A stretch of DNA of 64,000 nt from an uncultured Dorea sp. (GTDB lineage: Bacteria; Bacillota; Clostridia; Lachnospirales; Lachnospiraceae), in contig CAJUTH010000002.1 in NCBI GenBank assembly GCA_910589275.1, positions 62,001 to 126,000 on the forward strand, read 5' to 3'. The position numbers were made by a program, and so were the translations under genes. Below the pieces are notes generated by a model that ran no database searches, was not told where the DNA came from, and saw only the letters and a list, made by a program, of their open reading frames with translations. This document shows, piece after piece, positions 35,408-43,734 of this stretch. Position 1 is the stretch's first letter. Every line of letters begins with the position of its first letter.

Positions 35408-35453
35408 GAAAATATTCACGCGTCAAACTGAGAAAATATTTACGCTTTAAATT
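35408..35453 (+). repeat. Direct repeat in the leader of the ABC importer operon
   Basis: GAAAATATTCACGCGTCAAA (35408-35427) recurs as GAAAATATTTACGCTTTAAA (35432-35451), a 24-base period. The repeats lie inside the transcribed leader. They could be a tandem protein-binding site; no T-box or known riboswitch motif is visible. Confidence 0.45.
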
Positions 35454-35494
35454 GTGAAAGTAATTGAACAATATTATTTAGGAGGAAAGGTACT

Positions 35495-36505
35495 GTGAAA
35501 AAGAAATTATTATCAGTTATGATGGCAGCCGCACTGGTTCTTTCCCTTGCAGCATGTGGGAATAGTTCAGACAGCGAAGGAGGAGCAAAGACGGAAGAGG
35601 GCGGAGAAGAGGTATCCGGCGGTAGTTATACAATCGGTATCTGCCAGCTTGTCCAGCATGATGCGCTTGACGCGGCTACAAAAGGATTTAAGGATGCGCT
35701 TACGGAACTCTGCGGCGAGGATGGCGTGACATTTGACGAGCAGAATGCGCAGGGCGAGCATAATATGTGTGCGACGATTATTAACCAGTTTGTATCAGAC
35801 GATGTGGATCTGATCCTTGCCAATGCGACAGACCCGCTGACAACGGCGGCAACGGCAACGGCGGATATCCCGATTATCGGAACCTCCGTTACAGACTTTG
35901 CGACGGCGCTTCAGATTGAGGACTGGACTGGGGCAACGGGCATTAACGTTTCCGGGACCAGTGATTTAGCGCCTATTGATGAGCAGGCGGCAATGCTGAA
36001 GGAACTTCTGCCGGAAGCAAAGACGGTCGGTATCCTCTACTGTTCGGCCGAGCCGAATTCAAAGTATCAGGCGGAACTTTTTGAGGAAGCGCTGAAAGCG
36101 GACGATATTGAATGTAAAGAATATACGGCGGCAGATTCCAACGAGATCCAGTCGGTGGTAACAAGCGCGGTATCCGAGGTGGATGCAATCTATATCCCGA
36201 CAGATAACACTATGGCGGCGAATACAGAGATTGTAAAGAATGTGTGCGTACCGGCAGAGATCCCGGTAATCGCCGGCGAGCAGGGAATCTGCACAGGATG
36301 CGGCGTCGCAACACTTTCGATCAGCTACTACGATATTGGATATAAAGCCGGCGAAATGGCATACGAGGTACTGGCAAAGGGAGCGGATATTTCGACGATG
36401 GATATTGAATTCGCACCGCAGGTAACCAAGATGTACAACAAGGAAATCTGCGAGGAGCTGAAGCTTACCGTGCCGGAAGATTATGAGGCAATTGAAGTAG
36501 AATAA
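35495..36505 (+). CDS. ABC transporter substrate-binding lipoprotein (TrpX-like)
   Basis: 336 residues with AGGAGGAAAGGTACT before the start at 35495. A signal peptide with lipobox LSLAACG is followed by an acidic, glycine-rich linker. The periplasmic-binding fold of the ABC_sub_bind family follows (YTIGICQLVQHDALDAATKG, ANATDPLTTAATATADIPI, YIPTDNTMA). In streptococci the family member TrpX serves tryptophan import with TrpY and TrpZ; other members bind other small molecules. The permease and ATPase genes follow in order. Confidence 0.85.
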   Translation: MKKKLLSVMMAAALVLSLAACGNSSDSEGGAKTEEGGEEVSGGSYTIGICQLVQHDALDAATKGFKDALTELCGEDGVTFDEQNAQGEHNMCATIINQFVSDDVDLILANATDPLTTAATATADIPIIGTSVTDFATALQIEDWTGATGINVSGTSDLAPIDEQAAMLKELLPEAKTVGILYCSAEPNSKYQAELFEEALKADDIECKEYTAADSNEIQSVVTSAVSEVDAIYIPTDNTMAANTEIVKNVCVPAEIPVIAGEQGICTGCGVATLSISYYDIGYKAGEMAYEVLAKGADISTMDIEFAPQVTKMYNKEICEELKLTVPEDYEAIEVE

Positions 36506-36529
36506 TAACAGAGAATAACAGCAATTGAT

Positions 36530-36553
36530 TTCCTGCCCGTTTCAGGGCAGGAA
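36530..36553 (+). promoter_or_regulatory. Intercistronic stem-loop after the binding-protein gene
   Basis: TTCCTGCCC (36530-36538) and GGGCAGGAA (36545-36553) form a perfect stem with a 6-base loop, without a T-tract. Such structures commonly protect the upstream mRNA and lower downstream expression, giving an excess of binding protein over permease. Confidence 0.65.
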
Positions 36554-36634
36554 GTTTACGTTGCCGCATATTTGGAAGAAACTGCTGCGGCAGAGATAAA
36601 TAATCGATATTATATTTGGAGAGGATGTAAAAAG

Positions 36635-37573
36635 ATGATGGCTTATTTTGCAGAATTAGACCCCATGACACTTGTCCGCGCCCTGCCGGGCAATGTAGCG
36701 CAGGGGCTTATATGGGGAATTATGGCGCTGGGGGTATACATTACTTTCCGTATTCTGGATTTCGCAGATTTGACGGTGGACGGTACGCTGGCAACCGGAG
36801 GCGCCGTGGCGGTTATGCTGATACAGGGGGGCATGCACCCGGCGGCGGCTCTTATTTTTTCGACAATTGCAGGAATGCTTGGCGGGCTTGTGACGGGGAT
36901 TCTGCATACGGCTTTGGGGATCCCCGGTATTTTGGCAAGCATATTGACTCAGATATCGCTGTATTCGGTGAATCTTAGGATTATGGGAAAAGCGAACCAG
37001 AGTATCGGCATTGGGCAGAAAGGGCTGGTGGCTTCTCTGAGATACGTGTCCGCCGATAACAGTTATCTGTTTTTTGTGAAATTGATTCTGATCTGTCTGG
37101 CGCTGGTGGCGGTAGTATACTGGATGTTTGGAACAGAGATCGGTTCTGCGATCCGTGCAACCGGCTGTAATGAGCAGATGGCAAGAGCGCAGGGAATCAA
37201 CACCAATGTAACAAAGGTAATCGCGCTGATGATTTCCAACGGATTAGTGGGACTAAGCGGAGGTGTATATGCACAGTATCAGGGCTCGGCGGACGTCAAT
37301 TCCGGGCGCGGCGCAATTGTAATCGGACTGGCGGCAGTTATCATAAGCGAAGTGATCTTCGGAAAACTGTGTGCCGGTAAGAAAATCGCATTTGCATATA
37401 CCCTGACGGCGGTATTTGTGGGAGCGATCCTGTATTATGCTGCATATGCACTGGTTCTGTGGCTGAAGATGCCTTCGGATTATATGAAGCTGTTCTCAGC
37501 GATCGTTGTTGCAGTTTTCCTTGCGATACCGTATCTGAAGGATAAATATGCCGTAAAACGGAAGGGGGCCTAA
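36635..37573 (+). CDS. ABC transporter permease (TrpY-like)
   Basis: About 312 residues from the ATG at 36635, with GGAGAGG 14 bases upstream; an earlier ATG at 36572 has no such site. Eight or more hydrophobic segments are present. The blocks RILDFADLTVDGTLATGGAVA and ATGCNEQMARAQGINT are typical of the branched-chain/ribose-type permease family (BPD_transp_2). The next gene starts 3 bases later, so the pair is translated together. Confidence 0.88.
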   Translation: MMAYFAELDPMTLVRALPGNVAQGLIWGIMALGVYITFRILDFADLTVDGTLATGGAVAVMLIQGGMHPAAALIFSTIAGMLGGLVTGILHTALGIPGILASILTQISLYSVNLRIMGKANQSIGIGQKGLVASLRYVSADNSYLFFVKLILICLALVAVVYWMFGTEIGSAIRATGCNEQMARAQGINTNVTKVIALMISNGLVGLSGGVYAQYQGSADVNSGRGAIVIGLAAVIISEVIFGKLCAGKKIAFAYTLTAVFVGAILYYAAYALVLWLKMPSDYMKLFSAIVVAVFLAIPYLKDKYAVKRKGA

Positions 37574-37576
37574 GCT

Positions 37577-38383
37577 ATGGCGTATATGTTAGAATTATTG
37601 AATCTTCATAAGACATTTAACAGAGGGACAATCAATGAGAAGGTTGCGCTAGACGGTGTAAATCTGCAGTTAAATTCCGGCGATTTTGTTACAATCATCG
37701 GCGGGAACGGCGCCGGGAAATCTACGACGCTGAATGCGATTGCTGGAGTCTGGCCTATAGATCAGGGAAGCATTACGGTAGACGGTGTGGATATTTCGGA
37801 TCTTTCCGAGCATAAGAGGGCATCCTATCTGGGACGGGTCTTTCAGGATCCTATGACCGGAACGGCGGCTACGATGTCAATAGAAGAAAATATGGCGATC
37901 GCGGCAAGGCGCGGAGGACGACGCGGATTAGGCTGGGGAATTACGAAGAAAGAGCGGAAAGTTTTCAAAGAGCAGCTAAGAGAGCTGGATCTTGGGCTGG
38001 AAGAGCGGCTTAGCAGCAAAGTGGGACTTCTTTCGGGAGGACAGAGGCAGGCAATTACTTTGCTTATGGCGTCGTTAAAGGAACCGAAACTTCTGCTCCT
38101 TGATGAGCATACGGCGGCGCTGGATCCAAAAACGGCGGCCAAGGTGCTGGAATTGTCGGATAAGATTATTGAGGAGCATCATTTGACAGCCATGATGGTA
38201 ACCCATAACATGAAGGACGCCATCACCCATGGCAACCGTCTGGTTATGATGCATGAGGGCAGGATTATCTACGATGTAGAAGGAGAGGAGAAGAAGAAAT
38301 TAAAGGTGGCGGATCTCCTGAACAAATTTGAAGAGGCAAGCGGCGGCGAATTTGCCAATGACCGCATGATGCTTGCAAATTGA
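37577..38383 (+). CDS. ABC transporter ATP-binding protein (TrpZ-like)
   Basis: 268 residues. Walker A is IIGGNGAGKSTTLN (~38), the signature is LSGGQRQAITLLMA (~155), and Walker B is LLLLDEHTAALDP (~175). It lacks the long C-terminal domain of LivF-type proteins. It powers the importer formed with the two genes upstream. It ends 9 bases before the end of the convergent pseudouridine synthase gene. Confidence 0.92.
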   Translation: MAYMLELLNLHKTFNRGTINEKVALDGVNLQLNSGDFVTIIGGNGAGKSTTLNAIAGVWPIDQGSITVDGVDISDLSEHKRASYLGRVFQDPMTGTAATMSIEENMAIAARRGGRRGLGWGITKKERKVFKEQLRELDLGLEERLSSKVGLLSGGQRQAITLLMASLKEPKLLLLDEHTAALDPKTAAKVLELSDKIIEEHHLTAMMVTHNMKDAITHGNRLVMMHEGRIIYDVEGEEKKKLKVADLLNKFEEASGGEFANDRMMLAN

Positions 38384-38392
38384 CGGGCGCCC

Positions 38393-38983
38393 TTAGCGTC
38401 CGGAGGGGAAGAAGGGTTTCCATTCTCCGGGTTTTAGTGATTCGTCCAGAATAACAGAATTGATTGAGATACGTTTTAATGAAATGACACAGCACCGGAC
38501 CGCTTTTAACATACGGCGGACTTGGTGCTTTTTTCCTTCTGTAATGGTAATCTGTCCGAAAACTACCGGGTGGTCCGGGCGGTTATGGCGGCTTTGCTCT
38601 TGAATCTCAGGATGCAGGGAAGGCAGGACGTCAGACAGGACGGAGGTTCCGGTGACCCGTACTTTGGCCTGGGCGGTCAGAGCGTGGGCGCCCTTTAATA
38701 ATACGCCGCTTTCTAACTGACGGATATCTTCGGGCGACAGAGTCCCCATAGCGGCAAATTCGTAGGTTTTTTCCTTCTTGTGGCTGGGATGAGTCATTTC
38801 CTGATTCCACACGCCGTCATCGGTAATAAAAAGAAGCCCTTCGGTAGCCCGGTCAAGCCTTCCGGCGGGGGAGAGATTTTCATTATTTAACGCTGTAAAA
38901 TAGTCCATAACCGTGGGATAACGGTCGTCCCTGCGCGCGCAGACACAGCCGTAGGGTTTGTTGAACATATAGTAGTGGTACAT
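38393..38983 (-). CDS. RsuA/RluB/RluE-family pseudouridine synthase
   Basis: 196 residues with TAAGGAGCAGCC before the ATG at 38983. It starts directly with the catalytic domain (YYMFNKPYGCVCARRD), so there is no S4 RNA-binding domain. The catalytic aspartate lies in AGRLDRATEGLLFITDDG and the motif GKKHQVRRMLKAV is near 150. It converts uridine to pseudouridine in rRNA. Length and lack of S4 resemble RluE; the exact target base is unknown. Confidence 0.9.
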   Translation of the reverse strand: MYHYYMFNKPYGCVCARRDDRYPTVMDYFTALNNENLSPAGRLDRATEGLLFITDDGVWNQEMTHPSHKKEKTYEFAAMGTLSPEDIRQLESGVLLKGAHALTAQAKVRVTGTSVLSDVLPSLHPEIQEQSRHNRPDHPVVFGQITITEGKKHQVRRMLKAVRCCVISLKRISINSVILDESLKPGEWKPFFPSGR

Positions 38984-39135
38984 GGCTGCTCCTTATAATA
39001 GTGGTGTATTTATTATTTCTGAAATGGGCAGGATTGTCAATTAAATCCAGAATAAAAATGTATATTGAAATTATGTTTAGCATATGCTATAATACCGATA
39101 GAAAAAGAACAAAGTTATCCATTGATAACAAAAGA

Positions 39136-39176
39136 ACGAACCCCCGAAAGTACTGGCATTGCTTTCGGGGGTTCTT
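39136..39176. terminator. Strong hairpin downstream of the 28-residue membrane peptide gene
   Basis: GAACCCCCGAAAG (39138-39150) and CTTTCGGGGGTTC (39162-39174) form a perfect 13-base stem. On the minus strand it is followed by a T-rich tail (GTTCTTTTG), which ends the small gene; on the plus strand TTCC follows. Confidence 0.75.
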
Positions 39177-39217
39177 CCTCATATACGGTGAGGTTAACCG
39201 TTTGGGCTAGTTACCGG

Positions 39218-39304
39218 TTATTCTTCACTGTCTAGCCACTTGATGATGTAGTGACAGGCTACACCAGCCATAACAGCGATGAAAAAAGAACAAAGGCCTT
39301 CCAT
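39218..39304 (-). CDS. 28-residue hydrophobic peptide (type I toxin-like or holin-like)
   Basis: Read on the minus strand, AAAGGGGGTGTTATC precedes an ATG at 39304. The product starts MEGLCSFFIAVMAGV, continues ACHYIIKWLDSEE and stops at TAA (39220-39218). It is a single membrane helix with a short charged tail ending in KWLD, like a widespread group of tiny clostridial peptides with the pattern FISF-x6-V-x2-YY-x2-KWLD. Those are often suspected to be type I toxins. It has its own promoter with an overlapping dyad and its own terminator, which supports it as a real gene despite its size. Confidence 0.7.
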   Translation of the reverse strand: MEGLCSFFIAVMAGVACHYIIKWLDSEE

Positions 39305-39338
39305 GATAACACCCCCTTTCCGACTGCTGCGTTGGGGC

Positions 39339-39379
39339 GGTAACATATTTATGTTACCATAGACGGATTTGTTTTACAA
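39339..39379 (-). promoter_or_regulatory. Promoter with palindromic operator for the 28-residue peptide
   Basis: On the minus strand TTGTAA (39379-39374), 17 bases, then TAACAT (39356-39351). The -10 box lies inside a perfect inverted repeat, GGTAACATA/TATGTTACC (39339-39358, 2-base centre). The dyad could be an operator or a 5' stem-loop of the mRNA. Confidence 0.55.
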
Positions 39380-39420
39380 TAAGATTATGTCATTCTTTTT
39401 GGTTTGCGATTCTTCTTTAC

Positions 39421-39449
39421 TTGTCGAAATAGGTATGGTAAAATAAAAT
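39421..39449 (+). promoter_or_regulatory. Promoter of the nucleoside operon
   Basis: TTGTCG (39421-39426), 17 bases, TAAAAT (39444-39449). An overlapping extended -10, TGGTAAAAT (39436-39444), is an alternative. It sits about 70 bases before udk and is the only promoter-like sequence seen before the long run of genes to 51.8 kb. Confidence 0.5.
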
Positions 39450-39515
39450 TGTTAATTGTAACGCTGATAGCAAAGCGGATGGCAGGTATCTGACGGGTAA
39501 ATGGAGATTCAGGGC

Positions 39516-40136
39516 ATGGATTGTATCGTTATCGGAATAGCCGGTGGTTCTGGCTCAGGAAAGTCTACTTTCACAAATAAACTGCGTGATTTGTATGGGG
39601 ATAAGGTCACTGTAATTTATCATGACAATTATTACAGGAGGAACGACCATCTATCGCTGGAGGAGCGCAGGAATATCAACTATGACCATCCGGGTTCTCT
39701 AGAGACGGACATGCTGATCGAGCATATCAAGATGTTAAAGAGAGGCGAGTCTGTTTTTGGTCCGGTGTATGATTATACGGTACATAACCGCAAGGATGAG
39801 ACTATAGAGATCCGTCCGAATAAGATCATACTTCTAGAGGGGATTATGGTTCTTCAGGATCCGGGTCTCAGGGAGCTTTTGGATATTAAGATTTATGTGG
39901 AAGCAGACGCAGACGAGCGGATACTCAGGCGGCTTACCCGGGATGTAAAGGAGCGGGGGCGCGATATCGACAGTGTGATCAACCAGTATCTTCAGAGTGT
40001 GAAGCCCATGCACTATATCTATGTGGAACCTACGAGGGCTACTGCGGATATTGTCATAAACAGCGGCAAGAATCCGGTTGCATTTGACCTTGTCAGGACG
40101 AAGATTGACAGCCTGCTTCAGGAACAACGGGTGTGA
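39516..40136 (+). CDS. udk: Uridine kinase
   Basis: About 206 residues. The ATG at 39516 is preferred because GGAG lies 9 bases upstream; an ATG at 39501 is also in frame. The P-loop is GIAGGSGSGKSTFTNKL. IYHDNYYRRNDHL (substrate Asp/Tyr), NYDHPGSLETD and LLEGIMVL follow, as in uridine/cytidine kinases. It phosphorylates uridine or cytidine to the monophosphate. As the first gene of the operon it recaptures imported pyrimidine nucleosides. Confidence 0.9.
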   Translation: MDCIVIGIAGGSGSGKSTFTNKLRDLYGDKVTVIYHDNYYRRNDHLSLEERRNINYDHPGSLETDMLIEHIKMLKRGESVFGPVYDYTVHNRKDETIEIRPNKIILLEGIMVLQDPGLRELLDIKIYVEADADERILRRLTRDVKERGRDIDSVINQYLQSVKPMHYIYVEPTRATADIVINSGKNPVAFDLVRTKIDSLLQEQRV

Positions 40137-40203
40137 TGGATGGGAATAGAGATATGAGAGTTGTATCTTTATTCTCTTTTTTATCAGCAGAGGAGGAACG
40201 ACT

Positions 40204-40980
40204 ATGATTGATTATACGGAAGGCGCGGGAGTACAGTATCATATTCAGACGAAACCAGAGGATGTAGGAGAGTATGTCCTGCTGCCGGGCGACCCCAAAC
40301 GCTGTAAGCTGATCGCACAGTTTCTGGACGACGCGAAGCTTGTTGCAGACAGCCGTGAGTTTGTGACTTATACCGGTTGTCTGGATGGAGTGAAGGTGAG
40401 CGTGACTTCCACCGGAATCGGCGGGCCGTCGGCATCCATCGCTATGGAAGAGCTGTACCGATGCGGGGCAAGAACCTTTATCCGGGTAGGAACCTGCGGC
40501 GGGATGCAGTTGGATGTAAAGGGCGGTGATCTGGTGATCGCAAGCGGAGCAATCCGCATGGAAGGAACCACTAGGGAGTACGCGCCCATTGAGTATCCGG
40601 CGGTGGCGGACGTTCAGGTGGTGAATGCGCTGAAAGAGGCGGCGGACCGGCTCCATGCGGTCAGCCATATCGGCGTTGTACAATGCAAAGACTCTTTTTA
40701 TGGTCAGCATGAACCGGAGAAGAAGCCGGTGGGCTATGAACTTCAGAATAAGTGGAAAGCGTGGATTGGATGCGGGGCATTGGCTTCTGAGATGGAGTCT
40801 GCGGCGCTGTTCATTGTGGGAAGCTGCCTGAGGGTTCGTGTCGGGACGGTACTTTTGGTGGTTGCTAATCAGGAAAGAGAAGCGGCAGGGCTTGAGAACC
40901 TGCAGGTCCATGAGACGGAAGGCGCGATTCACGCGGCAGTGGAGGCAATGCGTATCTTGATTGGACAGGACAAACAGTAA
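40204..40980 (+). CDS. udp: Uridine phosphorylase (nucleoside phosphorylase family)
   Basis: 258 residues with GAGGAGG before the ATG. It has VLLPGDPKRCKLIAQFL at the N-terminus, GIGGPSASIAMEELYRCG, VGTCGGMQLDVKGGDLVIASGA (phosphate site region), and EMESAALFIVGS (ribose-binding Glu-Met-Glu) near 200. It splits uridine, and possibly deoxyuridine, into base and (deoxy)ribose 1-phosphate, the substrate of the DeoB encoded later in the operon. Confidence 0.92.
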   Translation: MIDYTEGAGVQYHIQTKPEDVGEYVLLPGDPKRCKLIAQFLDDAKLVADSREFVTYTGCLDGVKVSVTSTGIGGPSASIAMEELYRCGARTFIRVGTCGGMQLDVKGGDLVIASGAIRMEGTTREYAPIEYPAVADVQVVNALKEAADRLHAVSHIGVVQCKDSFYGQHEPEKKPVGYELQNKWKAWIGCGALASEMESAALFIVGSCLRVRVGTVLLVVANQEREAAGLENLQVHETEGAIHAAVEAMRILIGQDKQ

Positions 40981-41018
40981 CAGGGATTCTACAAAGAGGA
41001 TTCAGAAAGGGAAAGATT

Positions 41019-42089
41019 ATGAAAAAGAAATTATTAGCAGGATTATTGGCTGCGGCAATGGTATTTTCGCTTGCAGCATGCGGCGGTTCAGGCGGAAGTT
41101 CAGACGAAGGCGGCTCAGATGACGGGGCGGAAGGCAAAGAGGCTTCTGAGGTTAAGGTTGGTATTGTTACGGATACGGGCGGCGTAAACGACGGTTCCTT
41201 TAACCAGTCTGCATGGGAAGGCGTTTCTAGGGCGGCAGATGAATTTGGCATTACCGTTAAGTATCTGGAGTCTTCTACAGACGCAGACTATATTCCGAAT
41301 ATCGAGACCTTTGTGGACGAAGAATATGACCTGATTATCTGTATCGGATATCAGCTTGCAGACGCATTGAAGGAGGAAGCAACAGCGAATCCGGATATGA
41401 ACTTTGCAATTGTTGACGATGCGGCTAATGCAGACCTTGACAATGTGGCATGCCTGATGTTTGAACAGTGCCAGGCTTCTTACCTTGTAGGATATGTAGC
41501 AGGCCTTACTACAGAGACGAATAAGATTGGTTTCGTGCTGGGTATGTCTACGGATACGATGAATGAGTTTGGATATGGCTACTGTGCAGGCGCGATTGAT
41601 GCAAATCCGGACGTAGAGGTTCTGCAGGCAAATGCAAACAGCTTCTCTGATACAGCGGCAGGTAAGACGGCGGCAAATAATATGATCGCTGACGGCGCCG
41701 ACGTGATCTTCCACGCGGCAGGCGGAACGGGCCTTGGCGTTATCGACGCTTGTAAAGAGGCTAAGATCTGGGCAATCGGCGTTGACTCTGACCAGAGCGT
41801 GATCGCTCCTGAGACAATCCTTACTTCTGCTCTGAAGCGCGTAGACAATGCATGCTACGACGAGGCAAAAGCTGTGCTTGACGGCGCATTTGAGAGCGGA
41901 GTTAAGACCTATACGCTGGAAGAGGCGGGCGTTGATATCGCTCCTACTACAGATAATCTTACCGAGGATGTGATCACCGCAGTAAATGAAGTAAAAGAAT
42001 CCATTATCAGCGGCGACGTAGTAGTTCCAAAGACAAAGGATGATTTTGAAGGCAAATACGGAGCAGGCATCTATAAGTTAGCTGAGTAA
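41019..42089 (+). CDS. BMP-family nucleoside-binding lipoprotein
   Basis: 356 residues with AGAAAGGGAAAGATT before the ATG. The signal peptide ends at the lipobox FSLAACG, with a Ser/Gly/Asp-rich linker. The Bmp/PnrA fold follows: KVGIVTDTGGVNDGSFNQSAWEG-type start (~42), ICIGYQLADAL, and HAAGGTGLGVIDACKE with GVDSDQSVIAPE (ligand-binding Asp). Such proteins bind purine or pyrimidine nucleosides outside the cell. The transporter ATPase and permeases follow after yjjI-yjjW. Confidence 0.92.
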   Translation: MKKKLLAGLLAAAMVFSLAACGGSGGSSDEGGSDDGAEGKEASEVKVGIVTDTGGVNDGSFNQSAWEGVSRAADEFGITVKYLESSTDADYIPNIETFVDEEYDLIICIGYQLADALKEEATANPDMNFAIVDDAANADLDNVACLMFEQCQASYLVGYVAGLTTETNKIGFVLGMSTDTMNEFGYGYCAGAIDANPDVEVLQANANSFSDTAAGKTAANNMIADGADVIFHAAGGTGLGVIDACKEAKIWAIGVDSDQSVIAPETILTSALKRVDNACYDEAKAVLDGAFESGVKTYTLEEAGVDIAPTTDNLTEDVITAVNEVKESIISGDVVVPKTKDDFEGKYGAGIYKLAE

Positions 42090-42115
42090 TCTACAGATAG
42101 CACAGGATGTATAGG

Positions 42116-42148
42116 ATAGGGGCAGAGTCCGTAAGGGCCTGTCCCTAT
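42116..42148 (+). promoter_or_regulatory. Intercistronic stem-loop after the nucleoside-binding gene
   Basis: ATAGGGGCAG (42116-42125) pairs with CTGTCCCTAT (42139-42148), one G-U pair, without a T-tract. It probably stabilises the binding-protein mRNA and sets a step-down in expression before yjjI, like the stem-loop at 36530-36553. Confidence 0.6.
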
Positions 42149-42189
42149 GTTATCAAATAAATATAGATAGAAGAAAGGAGTGTGCAGTT

Positions 42190-43734
42190 GTGAGAGATAT
42201 TGAGATGTCCCGGGTAAACGCTACAAGGGAAGAGATGCTTGAGACTGTAAAATCACCGACACTGACACATGAGCAGAAACTGACGACGATGACGAACCTT
42301 GCAGATTCCTTGCTGGAGGTATTAGATCTCCCGGAGGGGTTGGATGAACTGCTGAATCAGCCCATTGACAAGCAGTGCATCTGCGATCTTGCGGAGGGGC
42401 ATGCGCCGCTGCGGCCCAGATACATTATTCCGGATTATGGCAAATTCATGAGGGAAGGCAGCGAATTTCTTCAGTTGGAGCCGCCGAAGGATTTATATGA
42501 GGCGCTGAACGCCCTGCAGATTTTTTACCGGCATGTGCCGAGCGTTACGAATTTCCCGGTATACGTGGGAGCTTTGGACGAATTGTTAGAGCCGTTTATT
42601 AATGATGTGGACGAGGCGCAGGCAAAGAAGCTGATCAAGTTGTTTTTGACCCAGATGGACCGTACGATCTTGGATTCTTTCTCCCATGCGAATGTGGGGC
42701 CTAAGGCCACGAAGGCGGGCAGGATTATTTTGGAGGCGGAAGCTGAGTTAGAACATGCGGTGCCGAATATTTCCATGAAGTATGACGAAAGTATCACGCC
42801 GGATGATTTTGCGCTCTGCGGAGTCAATGCGGCGCTGCATAGCGCTAAGCCGAGTTTCGCCAACCATGCGATGTTTAAAAGCGAACTGGGCGAGGACTAT
42901 GTGATCGCAAGCTGTTATAACGGATTGAAGCTTGGCGGCGGTTCCTATACGCTGGTCCGCCTGATCTTGGGAAATATTGCAAAGCGCGCGGAGAATGTGG
43001 AGGATTTTAAGAAAAACCACCTTCCCTATGTCTGCCGGATCATGGCGGAATATATGGATGCGAGAATCCGTTTTGAGGTAGAGGAGAGCGGATTCTTCGA
43101 GAATAATTTTCTGGCAAAGGAAGGGTTTATTAAAAGAGAGCGGTTCACGGCGATGTTTGGCATGGTGGGTCTTGCAGAGTGTGTCAATATCCTGATGGAG
43201 AAGGAAGGAAAGACGGGAAGATTCGGACATGACAAAGAGGCTGATAAGCTGGGCGTGGAGATCATGGACCAGATCGACGCCTTCAATCAGGAGCATGTGA
43301 ATCCATACTGTGAGATTACCGGCGGACATTTTCTGCTGCATGCGCAGGTGGGAATCGCCAGCGACTTAAATGTCAGCCCGGGAACTAGGATTCCTATCGG
43401 GGAGGAGCCGGAGGAGCTGATTGACCATTTAAGGCACTGTAGTAATTTTCACAAATATTTCTCATCCGGAACAGGAGATATTTTCCCGATTGATATGACG
43501 GTTCATAAGAATCCGGAATTTGTCTTGGATATTATAAAGGGAGCGTTTAAAGAGAATCTCAGATATCTGTCCTTCTATTCCTCTGACAGCGACGTGATTC
43601 GGATTACGGGCTATCTGGTGAAGCGGTCGGAGATTGAGAAGCTGGAGAAGGGCCAGAATGTGCTTCAGGATACGACGGCCCTTGGAATGGGAGCGAAGCA
43701 CAATGGCAAGATTTTGGAAAGGAAGATCCGGTAA
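42190..43734 (+). CDS. yjjI: YjjI-family glycyl radical enzyme
   Basis: 514 residues from a GTG at 42190, with AAAGGAG 9 bases upstream. The C-terminal glycyl radical motif is VIRITGYLVK (Gly ~485). A likely active-site cysteine lies in VIASCYNGLKLGGGSY near 240. It is far shorter than pyruvate formate-lyase (~750 residues), as expected for YjjI. E. coli yjjI lies close to the deo nucleoside operon, and here it is inside a nucleoside operon. The reaction is not established to my knowledge. The activase YjjW starts directly at its stop codon. Confidence 0.93.
   Translation: MRDIEMSRVNATREEMLETVKSPTLTHEQKLTTMTNLADSLLEVLDLPEGLDELLNQPIDKQCICDLAEGHAPLRPRYIIPDYGKFMREGSEFLQLEPPKDLYEALNALQIFYRHVPSVTNFPVYVGALDELLEPFINDVDEAQAKKLIKLFLTQMDRTILDSFSHANVGPKATKAGRIILEAEAELEHAVPNISMKYDESITPDDFALCGVNAALHSAKPSFANHAMFKSELGEDYVIASCYNGLKLGGGSYTLVRLILGNIAKRAENVEDFKKNHLPYVCRIMAEYMDARIRFEVEESGFFENNFLAKEGFIKRERFTAMFGMVGLAECVNILMEKEGKTGRFGHDKEADKLGVEIMDQIDAFNQEHVNPYCEITGGHFLLHAQVGIASDLNVSPGTRIPIGEEPEELIDHLRHCSNFHKYFSSGTGDIFPIDMTVHKNPEFVLDIIKGAFKENLRYLSFYSSDSDVIRITGYLVKRSEIEKLEKGQNVLQDTTALGMGAKHNGKILERKIR

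Noticed and set aside
35373..35494. T-box or tryptophan riboswitch in the leader of the TrpX-like operon.
   Set aside because: No T-box core sequence, specifier loop or antiterminator/terminator pair was seen; only short direct repeats.
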